Under the pieces are notes generated by a model. It was not told the DNA's origin and ran no database searches. It saw only the letters and a program-made list of their open reading frames with translations. Positions 11,274-18,021 of a stretch of DNA of 38,102 bases are shown piece by piece. The position numbers were made by a program, and so were the translations under genes. Positions within the stretch are counted from its first letter, which is position 1. Each line of letters opens with the position of its first letter. Source of the stretch: Clostridia bacterium (GTDB lineage: Bacteria; Bacillota; Clostridia; Christensenellales; Aristaeellaceae); NCBI GenBank assembly GCA_030529995.1, contig JAUMVT010000019.1, forward strand, positions 1 to 38,102, given 5' to 3'.

Positions 11274-12349
11274 TGATGGATGATCGAGACGCTCTCCGCC
11301 AACAGCTGAAGGTGCTGGAAGACGATGTGCCCCCTATGCCCGAGGGGCTCCATCAGCGCTGGATGCGTGCAGTGGAGGAGGAACCTATGGACAAGACGCC
11401 GCCGGGAAAGAAAACTTCCCAGTGGAAGCGGCTTCTGGCCGTGGCGGCGGCAGCCGTGTTTGTCATTGGGGGCGCCATTTGGGCGAAAGACGTAAACCTG
11501 GGGCAAAGCAAGAATAGCTATGTCCTCCTGCAGGAGGACAGCGCAACCGAGGATACGGTTTCCTACAGCAGTAATAGCAGTATGCTCATGTCCACCGGCA
11601 CCACCGGCGCAGGGGCATCCCTGTATACCAACAACGATGAAGGCGGCTATGGGGGCGAGGACAACATTGCCTCCCAGCAGGAGACGAAAATCATTCGCAC
11701 GGTGAGCCTGACCTTGGGCACCACCGCCTTTGACGATACCCTGAGCAGCATCAAGCAGGCCTGCTTTGATGCCGGGGGACGGGTGGAGTATGCCAGTGAG
11801 TACGGCAGCACATCCCAGCGTTCCGCCAGCCTGACCCTGCGGATCCCTTCCGAGCAGCTGGATCTTTTCCTGGAAGGAACAAGCGGCTGGGGGCGGGTGA
11901 TTCGCCGCAGTGAAACCGCCGAAGACGTGACGGAAAGCTACTACGACACCAAGGGACGGTTGGAAACCCAGCAGGCTCTCATGGCAAGGCTGAAGGAACT
12001 GACGGAAAAGGCGGAAAGCCTGGAGGACATCCTGAGCCTGGAAAGCCAAATGGCTGACACCCAGTACCAGATTGACCGGCTCACCGGCATCCTGCAAAGC
12101 ACGGACAGCCAGGTATCCTATGCCACGGTGAATGTGTCCGTGCAGGAGGAGAAGGCCGCCGACACAGCCCAGAACACGGAAGAATCCCTGCTGTCCCGCA
12201 TGGGCAGCGCCCTGAAGGTGGGGGCTGACGCTTTTGTCAGCTTCCTGTCCGATGCACTGGTCTTCCTGGTCTATGCCCTACCCTTCCTGGGTGTGGTGGC
12301 TGTGGTGGTCATCACGGTGCTGATTGTGCGCAAAAAGCGGAAAAAGTAA
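11273..12349 (+). CDS. DUF4349 membrane protein, probable anti-sigma partner
   Basis: A 358-aa membrane protein. An N-terminal cytoplasmic segment (1-51) has an anti-sigma-like LxxLEDDVPPMPEGLHQRWM stretch, followed by a transmembrane helix (about 53-71), a Ser/Gly-rich linker, and an extracellular DUF4349 domain (about 137-295). That domain has the family features IIRTVSLTLGT, SASLTLRIPSEQLD, YYDTKGRLETQQA and a coiled-coil region. A second transmembrane helix (about 328-350) ends in RKKRKK. Its start overlaps the sigma factor stop by one base. DUF4349 proteins commonly accompany ECF sigma factors; sequestration of the sigma factor by residues 1-51 is an inference. A terminator follows. Confidence 0.88.
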   Translation: MMDDRDALRQQLKVLEDDVPPMPEGLHQRWMRAVEEEPMDKTPPGKKTSQWKRLLAVAAAAVFVIGGAIWAKDVNLGQSKNSYVLLQEDSATEDTVSYSSNSSMLMSTGTTGAGASLYTNNDEGGYGGEDNIASQQETKIIRTVSLTLGTTAFDDTLSSIKQACFDAGGRVEYASEYGSTSQRSASLTLRIPSEQLDLFLEGTSGWGRVIRRSETAEDVTESYYDTKGRLETQQALMARLKELTEKAESLEDILSLESQMADTQYQIDRLTGILQSTDSQVSYATVNVSVQEEKAADTAQNTEESLLSRMGSALKVGADAFVSFLSDALVFLVYALPFLGVVAVVVITVLIVRKKRKK

Positions 12350-12363
12350 ATCAAAATGTTGCC

Positions 12364-12397
12364 ATCCCCTCGGTTCATTGAAACTGAGGGGATTTTT
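12364..12397 (+). terminator. Terminator of the sigma/DUF4349 operon
   Basis: ATCCCCTCGGTT (12364-12375) pairs with AACTGAGGGGAT (12382-12393), then TTTTT. A closely similar hairpin sits between the two CPBP genes. Confidence 0.88.
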
Positions 12398-12441
12398 CAT
12401 GTCGTTTCCAAAAAAAGACAGAAAATTTTTGCCGATCGATA

Positions 12442-12471
12442 TTGCTTTTTCCAACAAAGTTATGATAGGAT
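12442..12471 (+). promoter_or_regulatory. Promoter of CPBP gene 1
   Basis: TTGCTT (12442-12447), 18 bases, TAGGAT (12466-12471). It is conserved with the second copy. Confidence 0.55.
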
Positions 12472-12501
12472 AAAGATTGCAAAATGAAAGGAGAAACTGT
12501 C

Positions 12502-13371
12502 ATGTTGATGAAGTTTCGAAAGTCCCATCCCATCTGGTTCTCCGTGGTGGCTGCAATCCTTTTCATGGTATTCGGTATGCTTCTGGGCTATTTGGTTGTC
12601 ACCGTCATCCCTGCCCTCAAGAATGATGGCAACGAGTTTGCCCTGACCTTCGCTGTGGAGCTGCTAACTGCTCTGCTCATGGTGCTGCTGCTTCGCCTGC
12701 ATCACCGTACGGAGCTGGTGACACGGCGGGGAAGCTCCTTCAAAAATTGCTTCTTTGTCTGCCTTGTGCCCCTGCTGTTTAACATTGTTTCCTTTGTGGC
12801 ACAGATTGCGCAGGCCGTGCAGGATCATACGCCCCTGAACCCTGCAAGCACCATTTTGTTCTACGTGCTGGCCATGGTTGCGGTAGGCATTGCTGAGGAA
12901 TTCATGGCACGGGCAGTCATTTCCGAAACCCTGCTGGAGCACTTCGGCACGGATTCTCTGGGCAGTGTGTGGAAGGCTGCCGTGGTCAGCGGTCTGATCT
13001 TCGGTCTGCTGCACCTGACCAACCTGATGTCTGTCAATTCCGTGAAGGGTGTGCTGATTCAGGCACTGAGTGCCTTTGCCGGCGGCCTCATGTATGCGGC
13101 TGTGTACTACAGAACCGGCAACATCTGGGCTCCTGCCTTGCTCCACGCATTGAATGACGTGGCGGCGGGCATGTCCGCCGGTGTCTTCACCTACGAATCC
13201 GGCATGATGAGCAGCGTTGAAGGTCTGGAAGGTGCCGGCTGGCTGATTCTGCTCGTTCCCCTGCGGGAGCTGCTGATTGCCGCCTTCCTGCTGCGCAAGC
13301 AGAAGCTGCCCCAGCTGCAGCAGTGCTGGACCGGCCTTGTGGAAAGCAAGGAAGTCAGCGAAAAGGAATAA
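12502..13371 (+). CDS. CPBP-family intramembrane glutamic protease, copy 1
   Basis: A 289-aa polytopic membrane protein of the CAAX-protease/bacteriocin-processing (CPBP, Abi) family. The three active-site motifs are complete: EEFMAR (Glu132, Glu133, Arg137), FGLLH (Phe167 to His171) and HALND (His215, Asn218). About seven or eight hydrophobic segments are visible. The start ATG 12502 has AAAGGAG nine bases upstream; an earlier in-frame ATG at 12484 overlaps that site and is unlikely. Family members process peptides, act in bacteriocin self-immunity or scaffold signalling; no bacteriocin gene is nearby, so the substrate is unknown. It is a tandem paralogue of the next gene. Confidence 0.88.
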   Translation: MLMKFRKSHPIWFSVVAAILFMVFGMLLGYLVVTVIPALKNDGNEFALTFAVELLTALLMVLLLRLHHRTELVTRRGSSFKNCFFVCLVPLLFNIVSFVAQIAQAVQDHTPLNPASTILFYVLAMVAVGIAEEFMARAVISETLLEHFGTDSLGSVWKAAVVSGLIFGLLHLTNLMSVNSVKGVLIQALSAFAGGLMYAAVYYRTGNIWAPALLHALNDVAAGMSAGVFTYESGMMSSVEGLEGAGWLILLVPLRELLIAAFLLRKQKLPQLQQCWTGLVESKEVSEKE

Positions 13372-13386
13372 AACGATACCGTTCCA

Positions 13387-13420
13387 TTCCCCTCGGCTTC
13401 TATAGCTGAGGGGATTTTTT
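13387..13420 (+). terminator. Terminator between the CPBP genes
   Basis: CCCCTCGGCT (13389-13398) pairs with AGCTGAGGGG (13404-13413), then ATTTTTT. Each CPBP gene therefore forms its own transcription unit. Confidence 0.88.
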
Positions 13421-13472
13421 CATGTTCCCGTAAAGAATCTTGTAAAAAGCGAAAAGAGGCTTGCTCTTCCGC

Positions 13473-13501
13473 TTGTTTTTCCTGCAAGGTGATGATAGGA
13501 T
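13473..13501 (+). promoter_or_regulatory. Promoter of CPBP gene 2
   Basis: TTGTTT (13473-13478), 17 bases, TAGGAT (13496-13501). It is the duplicated counterpart of the promoter at 12442-12471. Confidence 0.55.
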
Positions 13502-13531
13502 AAGGATCGTAAAACGTGAGGAGGGACTGCC

Positions 13532-14404
13532 ATGCTGTCCAAATTCCGGGAATCCCATCCTATCTGGTTCTGCCTTGCGGCAGCGGTTGTTTTCATGGCT
13601 TTCGGTTTCGCACTGAGTTACCTGCTTTCCTTCATTCCCTACTTTGCCGGGGAAGATATGATGGCCAGTCAGGTGCTCGTCATTGTGATGGAGACGCTGA
13701 CCTCCCTGCTGATGCTGCTGGTGCTCCGGCAGATTCATCGCACGGAGCTGGTGACACGGCGGGGAAGCTCCTTCAAGAACTGCCTGCTTGTCAGCCTGTG
13801 TCCCCTGATTATGTCTGCTCTGTCGCTGGTGGTGCAGCTGTCCGTGGCGGCGGAAGGCGGCGAGAAGCTGCGCTCTGCAGGCTTCATTGCAGCCTACGTA
13901 CTGTCCATGATGATGGTGGGCGTGTCGGAAGAATTGATGGCTCGGGCGGTCATTGCCGAAACCCTGCTGGAGCACTTCGGCACGGACTCACTGAAGAATG
14001 TGTGGAAGTCCACGGCGATCAGTGCCCTGATCTTCGGCCTGCTGCACCTGACCAACATGCTGTCCGTCAACTCCGTGAAGGGCGTGCTGATTCAGGCACT
14101 GGCTGCCTTTACCGGCGGCATCCTGTATGCGGCTATTTACTACAGAACCGGCAACATCTGGGTCACGGTGCTGCTTCATGGCCTGAATGACGTGGTGGCC
14201 GGTCTTGGCGCAGGCGTGTTTACGTATGAGGAGAGCGTGGCCAGCGGCATTGAAAGCCTTGGCGGCGCCGACTGGAATGTGCTGGTGCTCCCCACCATCG
14301 AAGCACTGGCCGGCATTTACCTGCTGCGGAAGAAGAAACTGCCCCAGCTGCAGCAGTGCTGGACGGGCCTTGTGGAAAGCAAGGAAGTCAGCGAAAAAGA
14401 ATAA
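13532..14404 (+). CDS. CPBP-family intramembrane glutamic protease, copy 2
   Basis: A 290-aa paralogue of the preceding gene with the same layout. Active-site motifs EELMAR (from Glu133), FGLLH and HGLND are intact, so both copies appear functional. The central and C-terminal thirds are very similar to copy 1, while the first extracellular loop region (FIPYFAGEDMMASQV against TVIPALKNDGNEFAL) and the segment before EExxxR differ, which may change substrate choice. The ATG has GAGGAGG nearby. Transcription starts from a duplicated promoter and ends at a separate terminator. Confidence 0.88.
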   Translation: MLSKFRESHPIWFCLAAAVVFMAFGFALSYLLSFIPYFAGEDMMASQVLVIVMETLTSLLMLLVLRQIHRTELVTRRGSSFKNCLLVSLCPLIMSALSLVVQLSVAAEGGEKLRSAGFIAAYVLSMMMVGVSEELMARAVIAETLLEHFGTDSLKNVWKSTAISALIFGLLHLTNMLSVNSVKGVLIQALAAFTGGILYAAIYYRTGNIWVTVLLHGLNDVVAGLGAGVFTYEESVASGIESLGGADWNVLVLPTIEALAGIYLLRKKKLPQLQQCWTGLVESKEVSEKE

Positions 14405-14422
14405 AATAAAAGGAAACATTTC

Positions 14423-14455
14423 AGCCCCTGCTGCGGTTGTGCGGCAGGGGCTTTT
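14423..14455 (+). terminator. Terminator of CPBP gene 2
   Basis: AGCCCCTGC (14423-14431) pairs with GCAGGGGCT (14444-14452), followed by TTT. Confidence 0.75.
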
Positions 14456-14482
14456 CATATGCCCGTGGCAAGGATGCCCTTC

Positions 14483-14511
14483 TTGCAATCCCGCGTCAAA
14501 CGTGCTATCAT
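14483..14511 (+). promoter_or_regulatory. Promoter of the Cys-rich protein-dinB operon
   Basis: TTGCAA (14483-14488), 17 bases, TATCAT (14506-14511). The expected transcript start near 14518 rules out longer upstream reading of the first gene. No LexA box of the Firmicute type was recognised. Confidence 0.65.
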
Positions 14512-14547
14512 GAGGGCAATCAATCAGGCGAAGGGATGTTCGAAGGT

Positions 14548-14796
14548 ATGCGGTGCAGCTGTAAAGAATGCGGAACCTACATGGTACAGGCGGAAAGTGA
14601 TCATCTGGGGTGCATCTGCCCGGACTGCGGCTATCGCTGCAACGATTGCCTGGGCACCAACACCGTGGTATCCAGAGAGGCACTCCGTTCCCTGGCCTTC
14701 GACCCTCGGTTCAGCCCGGAAGCACTGGCTTCCTCCTTTGAGCCCCATGAAGAGGAGGACTCTGATGGGGACGATCGATACGGCGATGACTACTGA
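14548..14796 (+). CDS. Small Cys-rich (zinc-ribbon-like) protein upstream of dinB
   Basis: I do not recognise a named family. The 82-aa protein has eight cysteines in its first 34 residues: Cys3, Cys5 and Cys8, then CICPDCGYRCNDC with Cys22, Cys24, Cys27, Cys31 and Cys34. This looks like one or two treble-clef or zinc-ribbon sites. The C-terminal third is strongly acidic (FEPHEEEDSDGDDRYGDDY). ATG 14548 is preferred with AAGGG 12 bases upstream; ATG 14536 (four residues longer) is possible but abuts the same AAGGG. The gene overlaps dinB by 32 bases, so the two are translated together and the product may assist or regulate the polymerase. That role is inferred from position only. Confidence 0.7.
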   Translation: MRCSCKECGTYMVQAESDHLGCICPDCGYRCNDCLGTNTVVSREALRSLAFDPRFSPEALASSFEPHEEEDSDGDDRYGDDY

Positions 14797-15982
14797 CCGA
14801 ACCATCCTGCATTGCGACTGCAATAATTTCTTTGCCTCGGTGGAGCTGCTGGAGCATCCTGAATTGAAGGATGTGCCGGTGGCTGTGGCAGGAGACCCGG
14901 AAGGCCGTCACGGCATTATTCTGGCAAAAAACATGCCTGCGAAAAAGTACGGCGTGCAAACAGCGGAAACCATTTGGCAGGCCAAGCGCAAGTGTCCTGA
15001 CTTGGTGCTTTTGCCGCCTCATCACGAAAAGTATGCCCAAATGAGTCGGCGGATCAACGCCATTTATTTGGATGTCACCGATCAGGTGGAACCCTTTTCC
15101 GTGGATGAAAGCTGGCTGGACGTCACCGGCTCCCGGAATCTTTTCGGCACAGGGGTAGAGATTGCCGATCGGCTGCGAAAGCGTATTCGGGAGGAAACGG
15201 GCATTACCATTTCCGCCGGGGTCAGCGATAACAAAACCTGGGCGAAAATGGGCAGTGATTACAAGAAGCCGGACGCCACCACCCTCATTACCCGGGAAAA
15301 CGTGGAGGATATCTTGTATCCCCTGCCTGTGGGGAATCTGCTGTTTGTGGGCAAATCCACGGCGGAGATGCTGAAGCGGCTGGGTATTGCCACCATCGGA
15401 CAGCTGGCGGCCATGGATCCTGCTGCATTAAATACCCATTTGGGCAAGCAGGGGGAAAGTCTGTGGCGCATGGCGCACGGACTGGACGACAGTCCGGTGC
15501 GACGCTGGGGGGAGCATGACCCGGCCAGAAGCATCGGCAGGGGCGAAACCTTTCCCCGGGATCTGGTGGGGCGTGAGGAATGCCGGGCAGGCCTGCTGCC
15601 TCTGTGTGATCAGGTGGGGTATCAGCTGCGCAGGCAGGGACTGAAGGCACGAACGATTACCCTGCAAATCAAGGATCCCCAGCTGAAGGTGATTTCCCGG
15701 CAGAAAACCCTGGACACGCCCACCAGCCTGAGCCGAACCATTTACCAGACTGCCTGCGCCATTTTGTCGGAATGCTGGCGGAGTGATGCGCCTGTTCGGC
15801 TGATGACGGTGACTGCTTCCGGCCTGATGCCGGAGGACGAAGCCGTGCCCACTCAGCTTTCCTTTCTGGAGGAACCCCGGGAGGATGATCCTCGGCGGAT
15901 CAAGCTGGAAGCCGCCATTGACCGGGTGCGGGATAAATGGGGAAAGAATGCCGTGAAGCCGGCCACCCCGGAAATTCAATAA
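14765..15982 (+). CDS. dinB: DNA polymerase IV (Y-family, DinB)
   Basis: A translesion polymerase, 405 aa. Metal-binding Asp18 in HCDCNNFFASVE and the catalytic pair Asp114-Glu115 in FSVDESWLDV are present, as are the steric-gate region NNFF, the palm/thumb HhH segments (PVGNLLFVGKSTAEMLKRLGIATIGQLA) and the little-finger domain. A beta-clamp-binding motif QLSFL starts at Gln364 near the C-terminus, so the enzyme can be recruited to the replisome. The start ATG 14765 is chosen for the GAGGAGG seven bases upstream, which lies inside the preceding gene. A terminator follows. Confidence 0.95.
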   Translation: MGTIDTAMTTDRTILHCDCNNFFASVELLEHPELKDVPVAVAGDPEGRHGIILAKNMPAKKYGVQTAETIWQAKRKCPDLVLLPPHHEKYAQMSRRINAIYLDVTDQVEPFSVDESWLDVTGSRNLFGTGVEIADRLRKRIREETGITISAGVSDNKTWAKMGSDYKKPDATTLITRENVEDILYPLPVGNLLFVGKSTAEMLKRLGIATIGQLAAMDPAALNTHLGKQGESLWRMAHGLDDSPVRRWGEHDPARSIGRGETFPRDLVGREECRAGLLPLCDQVGYQLRRQGLKARTITLQIKDPQLKVISRQKTLDTPTSLSRTIYQTACAILSECWRSDAPVRLMTVTASGLMPEDEAVPTQLSFLEEPREDDPRRIKLEAAIDRVRDKWGKNAVKPATPEIQ

Positions 15983-15989
15983 ATACAAG

Positions 15990-16027
15990 AAGGCTGCAAG
16001 AAAGGATCATCTCTCTTGCAGCCTTTT
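15990..16027. terminator. Terminator between dinB and the MATE gene
   Basis: AAGGCTGCAAGA (15990-16001) pairs with TCTTGCAGCCTT (16014-16025), then TT. It sits between two converging genes and may serve both, though the U-run is better on the plus strand. Confidence 0.75.
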
Positions 16028-16054
16028 GCTCTATACAGCCTTCTGCTAATCCTG

Positions 16055-17404
16055 TTACGCTGCGGCCTTCTGCTCGTCTTTTTTCTTCAGCCACAGGAAG
16101 TAGCCAACGTTCAGCACCACGCCCACCGCCGAGGCAATGGGGGCGGCAAGGCCGATACTGGTCAGACTGGCATTGGGCTGAATGCTCATGATATAAGCCA
16201 GCGGCAGGCGAACCAGCAGGGTCTGCACCAGTGCCTGTGCCATGACGAACACGGTCTTGTCATGACCGTTGAAGAAGCCCATCATGCTGAACAGAATGGC
16301 GGTGACCAGACATTCCGGAGCAAAGCCCTTCAGGTAATCGTAACCCCGCTGAATCACGCTTTCTTCTGTGGTGAAGATGCCTGTCAGCAGATCGCCCTTG
16401 AACAGTACCAGCACAAACATCATGCATCCGATGATCAGCCCCACGGCAATGCCGCAGCCCAGCGCCTGCCGGGCACGCTTCTCGTTGCCTGCACCCACGT
16501 TCTGGGACACAAAGGAGGACATGGACTGCATCAGGGCGCTGGGCACCAGCATGGCAAAGTTAACGATTTTGCAGGCTACACCGTAGCCGGAGGAGGCTTC
16601 CAAGCCCAGCTTATTCACAAAGGCGCACAGGGCCAGGAAGGAAAACTGGGTCAGCAGCTCCTGCAGGGCAAGGGGCATACCGATTTTGAAGGCCTGCCTG
16701 CACTGGGAGTTGAAGCTGAAGTCGTGTTTGCCGATGATGAAGGGCATGCCCTGTTTCTTCAGCCGGAGCAGTGCAAACACCACGCTGATGGCCTGAGCCG
16801 CTACCGTAGCCCAGGCTGCACCGGCGGCATCCATGTGAAACACGGCTACCAGCAGCAGATCGCCGAAGATATTGACCACGCAGGCCACCGCCACAAAGAG
16901 CAGGGGAGACTTGCTGTCCCCAAGCCCCCGGAAAATGGCGGAAAGCACGTTGTAGGCCACAATGAAGAAGATGCCGCCGCCGCAAATGCGCACATAGGCT
17001 GCCGTCTGGGTTACGGCTGCTTCCGGCGCCTGCATCAGCACGGAGATGGGCCGGGCAAAGCCCACCATGACGATGAACAGCACGGCGGAAATGATGGCGA
17101 ATACAATGGTGGAACCGCCGATGACCCCGCCGATCTGCTCGGAACGCTTTTCCCCAAGGTACCGGGCAATAAGCACTGTAATGCCCATGGACAGCTGGGT
17201 AATCACGAAAGTCACAAGGTTCAGCACCTGACTGCCGGTGGATACGGCGGACAAGCCTTCCGTGGTGCCGAAGTGCCCTACTACCAGCAGGTCGACCGCA
17301 CCGTAGGCGGCCTGCAGAATCAGGGCACCCAGAATGGGCAGCATGAAGGCAACCAGCTTTTGCAGAATGTTGCCTTGGGTGAAATCAGACTCAGAATGAT
17401 TCAA
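16055..17404 (-). CDS. MATE-family multidrug/cation efflux transporter
   Basis: A 449-aa integral membrane antiporter that exports cationic compounds using an ion gradient. Twelve hydrophobic segments are visible in two pseudo-symmetric halves, with the MatE features GAVDLLVVGHFGT near residue 35 and AIFRGLGDSKSPL near residue 160. It starts at TTG 17404, seven bases after GAGGAGG, and overlaps the end of the MarR gene by 14 bases, so the two are translationally coupled. A MarR repressor controlling an adjacent MATE exporter is a common self-inducible resistance unit. The substrate is not predictable. Confidence 0.93.
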   Translation of the reverse strand: MNHSESDFTQGNILQKLVAFMLPILGALILQAAYGAVDLLVVGHFGTTEGLSAVSTGSQVLNLVTFVITQLSMGITVLIARYLGEKRSEQIGGVIGGSTIVFAIISAVLFIVMVGFARPISVLMQAPEAAVTQTAAYVRICGGGIFFIVAYNVLSAIFRGLGDSKSPLLFVAVACVVNIFGDLLLVAVFHMDAAGAAWATVAAQAISVVFALLRLKKQGMPFIIGKHDFSFNSQCRQAFKIGMPLALQELLTQFSFLALCAFVNKLGLEASSGYGVACKIVNFAMLVPSALMQSMSSFVSQNVGAGNEKRARQALGCGIAVGLIIGCMMFVLVLFKGDLLTGIFTTEESVIQRGYDYLKGFAPECLVTAILFSMMGFFNGHDKTVFVMAQALVQTLLVRLPLAYIMSIQPNASLTSIGLAAPIASAVGVVLNVGYFLWLKKKDEQKAAA

Positions 17405-17846
17405 CGTTGATCCTCCTCACACACATCACATCATAGAACTTGCCGATGGTACGAATCATGCAGTCCGCCTCTTCATCGGAAATATCGCCCATGGCTTCCG
17501 TCAAGGCCCGGAAGAAACGCTGATCGTACTTTTCGTTCAGCGCTGCACCTTCCTCGGTGATGGAAAGATAGGTGACCCGGCCGTCCTCCTCCGAGGCGAT
17601 TTTCTTCAGGTATCCCTTCTGCTCCATGTCCTTCACCGTGCGGGTGACTCCGGGACGGGGCAAACTCAGTGCGTCGCTTACGTCGGAAATGCGGACGCAG
17701 GGTTGTTCCTTTTCCAGCTTGCGGATGGTATCCAGCACATGCATATAGGATGGGGTGACCCCGTTGGGCAGCGGGGGCAGCATGTCCCGAATCCGCTTCG
17801 CCTGATAGCAGGCGTCCAGCATTCGCTTGACCTTTTCTCCCGTCAT
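17391..17846 (-). CDS. MarR-family transcriptional regulator
   Basis: A 151-aa dimeric winged-helix regulator. The wHTH spans about 50-100 (VRISDVSDALSLPRPGVTRTVKDMEQKGYLKKIASEEDGRVTYLSITEEG), with the wing Asp-Gly-Arg typical of MarR. ATG 17846 is used because GGAGG lies five bases upstream. Its promoter contains a 7-bp inverted repeat over the -10 box, so self-repression is likely, with release by a ligand that the downstream MATE pump exports. The divergent ABC exporter starts 176 bases away and could be under the same control. Confidence 0.92.
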   Translation of the reverse strand: MTGEKVKRMLDACYQAKRIRDMLPPLPNGVTPSYMHVLDTIRKLEKEQPCVRISDVSDALSLPRPGVTRTVKDMEQKGYLKKIASEEDGRVTYLSITEEGAALNEKYDQRFFRALTEAMGDISDEEADCMIRTIGKFYDVMCVRRINVESF

Positions 17847-17870
17847 ACGTCCTCCAATGATTATCAAATG

Positions 17871-17889
17871 TAATTACCATGAGTAATTA
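17871..17889. promoter_or_regulatory. Probable MarR operator
   Basis: TAATTAC (17871-17877) and GTAATTA (17883-17889) form a perfect inverted repeat with a five-base spacer. It overlaps the -10 box of the minus-strand promoter, a classic repressor position. Confidence 0.7.
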
Positions 17890-17913
17890 TAAGAAGATTC
17901 AGCGGAATGTCAA
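17886..17913 (-). promoter_or_regulatory. Promoter of marR-MATE
   Basis: On the minus strand TTGACA (17913-17908), 16 bases, TATAAT (17891-17886). Both boxes are perfect, so strong repression is needed to keep it off. Confidence 0.85.
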
Positions 17914-17960
17914 GGGAAAATTTCCTGCACTAAAGGGGAGGAAGAGTGCTGCAAATCTCC

Positions 17961-17989
17961 TTGCACGCCTTCCTGTTCAATGATACAAT
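17961..17989 (+). promoter_or_regulatory. Promoter of the ABC exporter
   Basis: TTGCAC (17961-17966), 17 bases, TACAAT (17984-17989), divergent from marR. Confidence 0.75.
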
Positions 17990-18021
17990 GGAAAGCGTTC
18001 GAGGAAAGGAGCATTTGACTG

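Larger units (their letters stand above)
12364..14404 (+). repeat. Tandem duplication: terminator-promoter-CPBP gene, two copies
   Basis: Two units of about 1.02 kb (12364-13386 and 13387-14404). Each has a CCCCTCGG/CTGAGGGG hairpin, a spacer, a promoter with ATGATAGGATAA around the -10 box, and a CPBP gene. The last 22 residues of both proteins (KLPQLQQCWTGL ... VSEKE) are identical, and TELVTRRGSSFKNC is shared, while the N-termini have diverged. The duplication therefore carried its control region with it. Confidence 0.8.
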
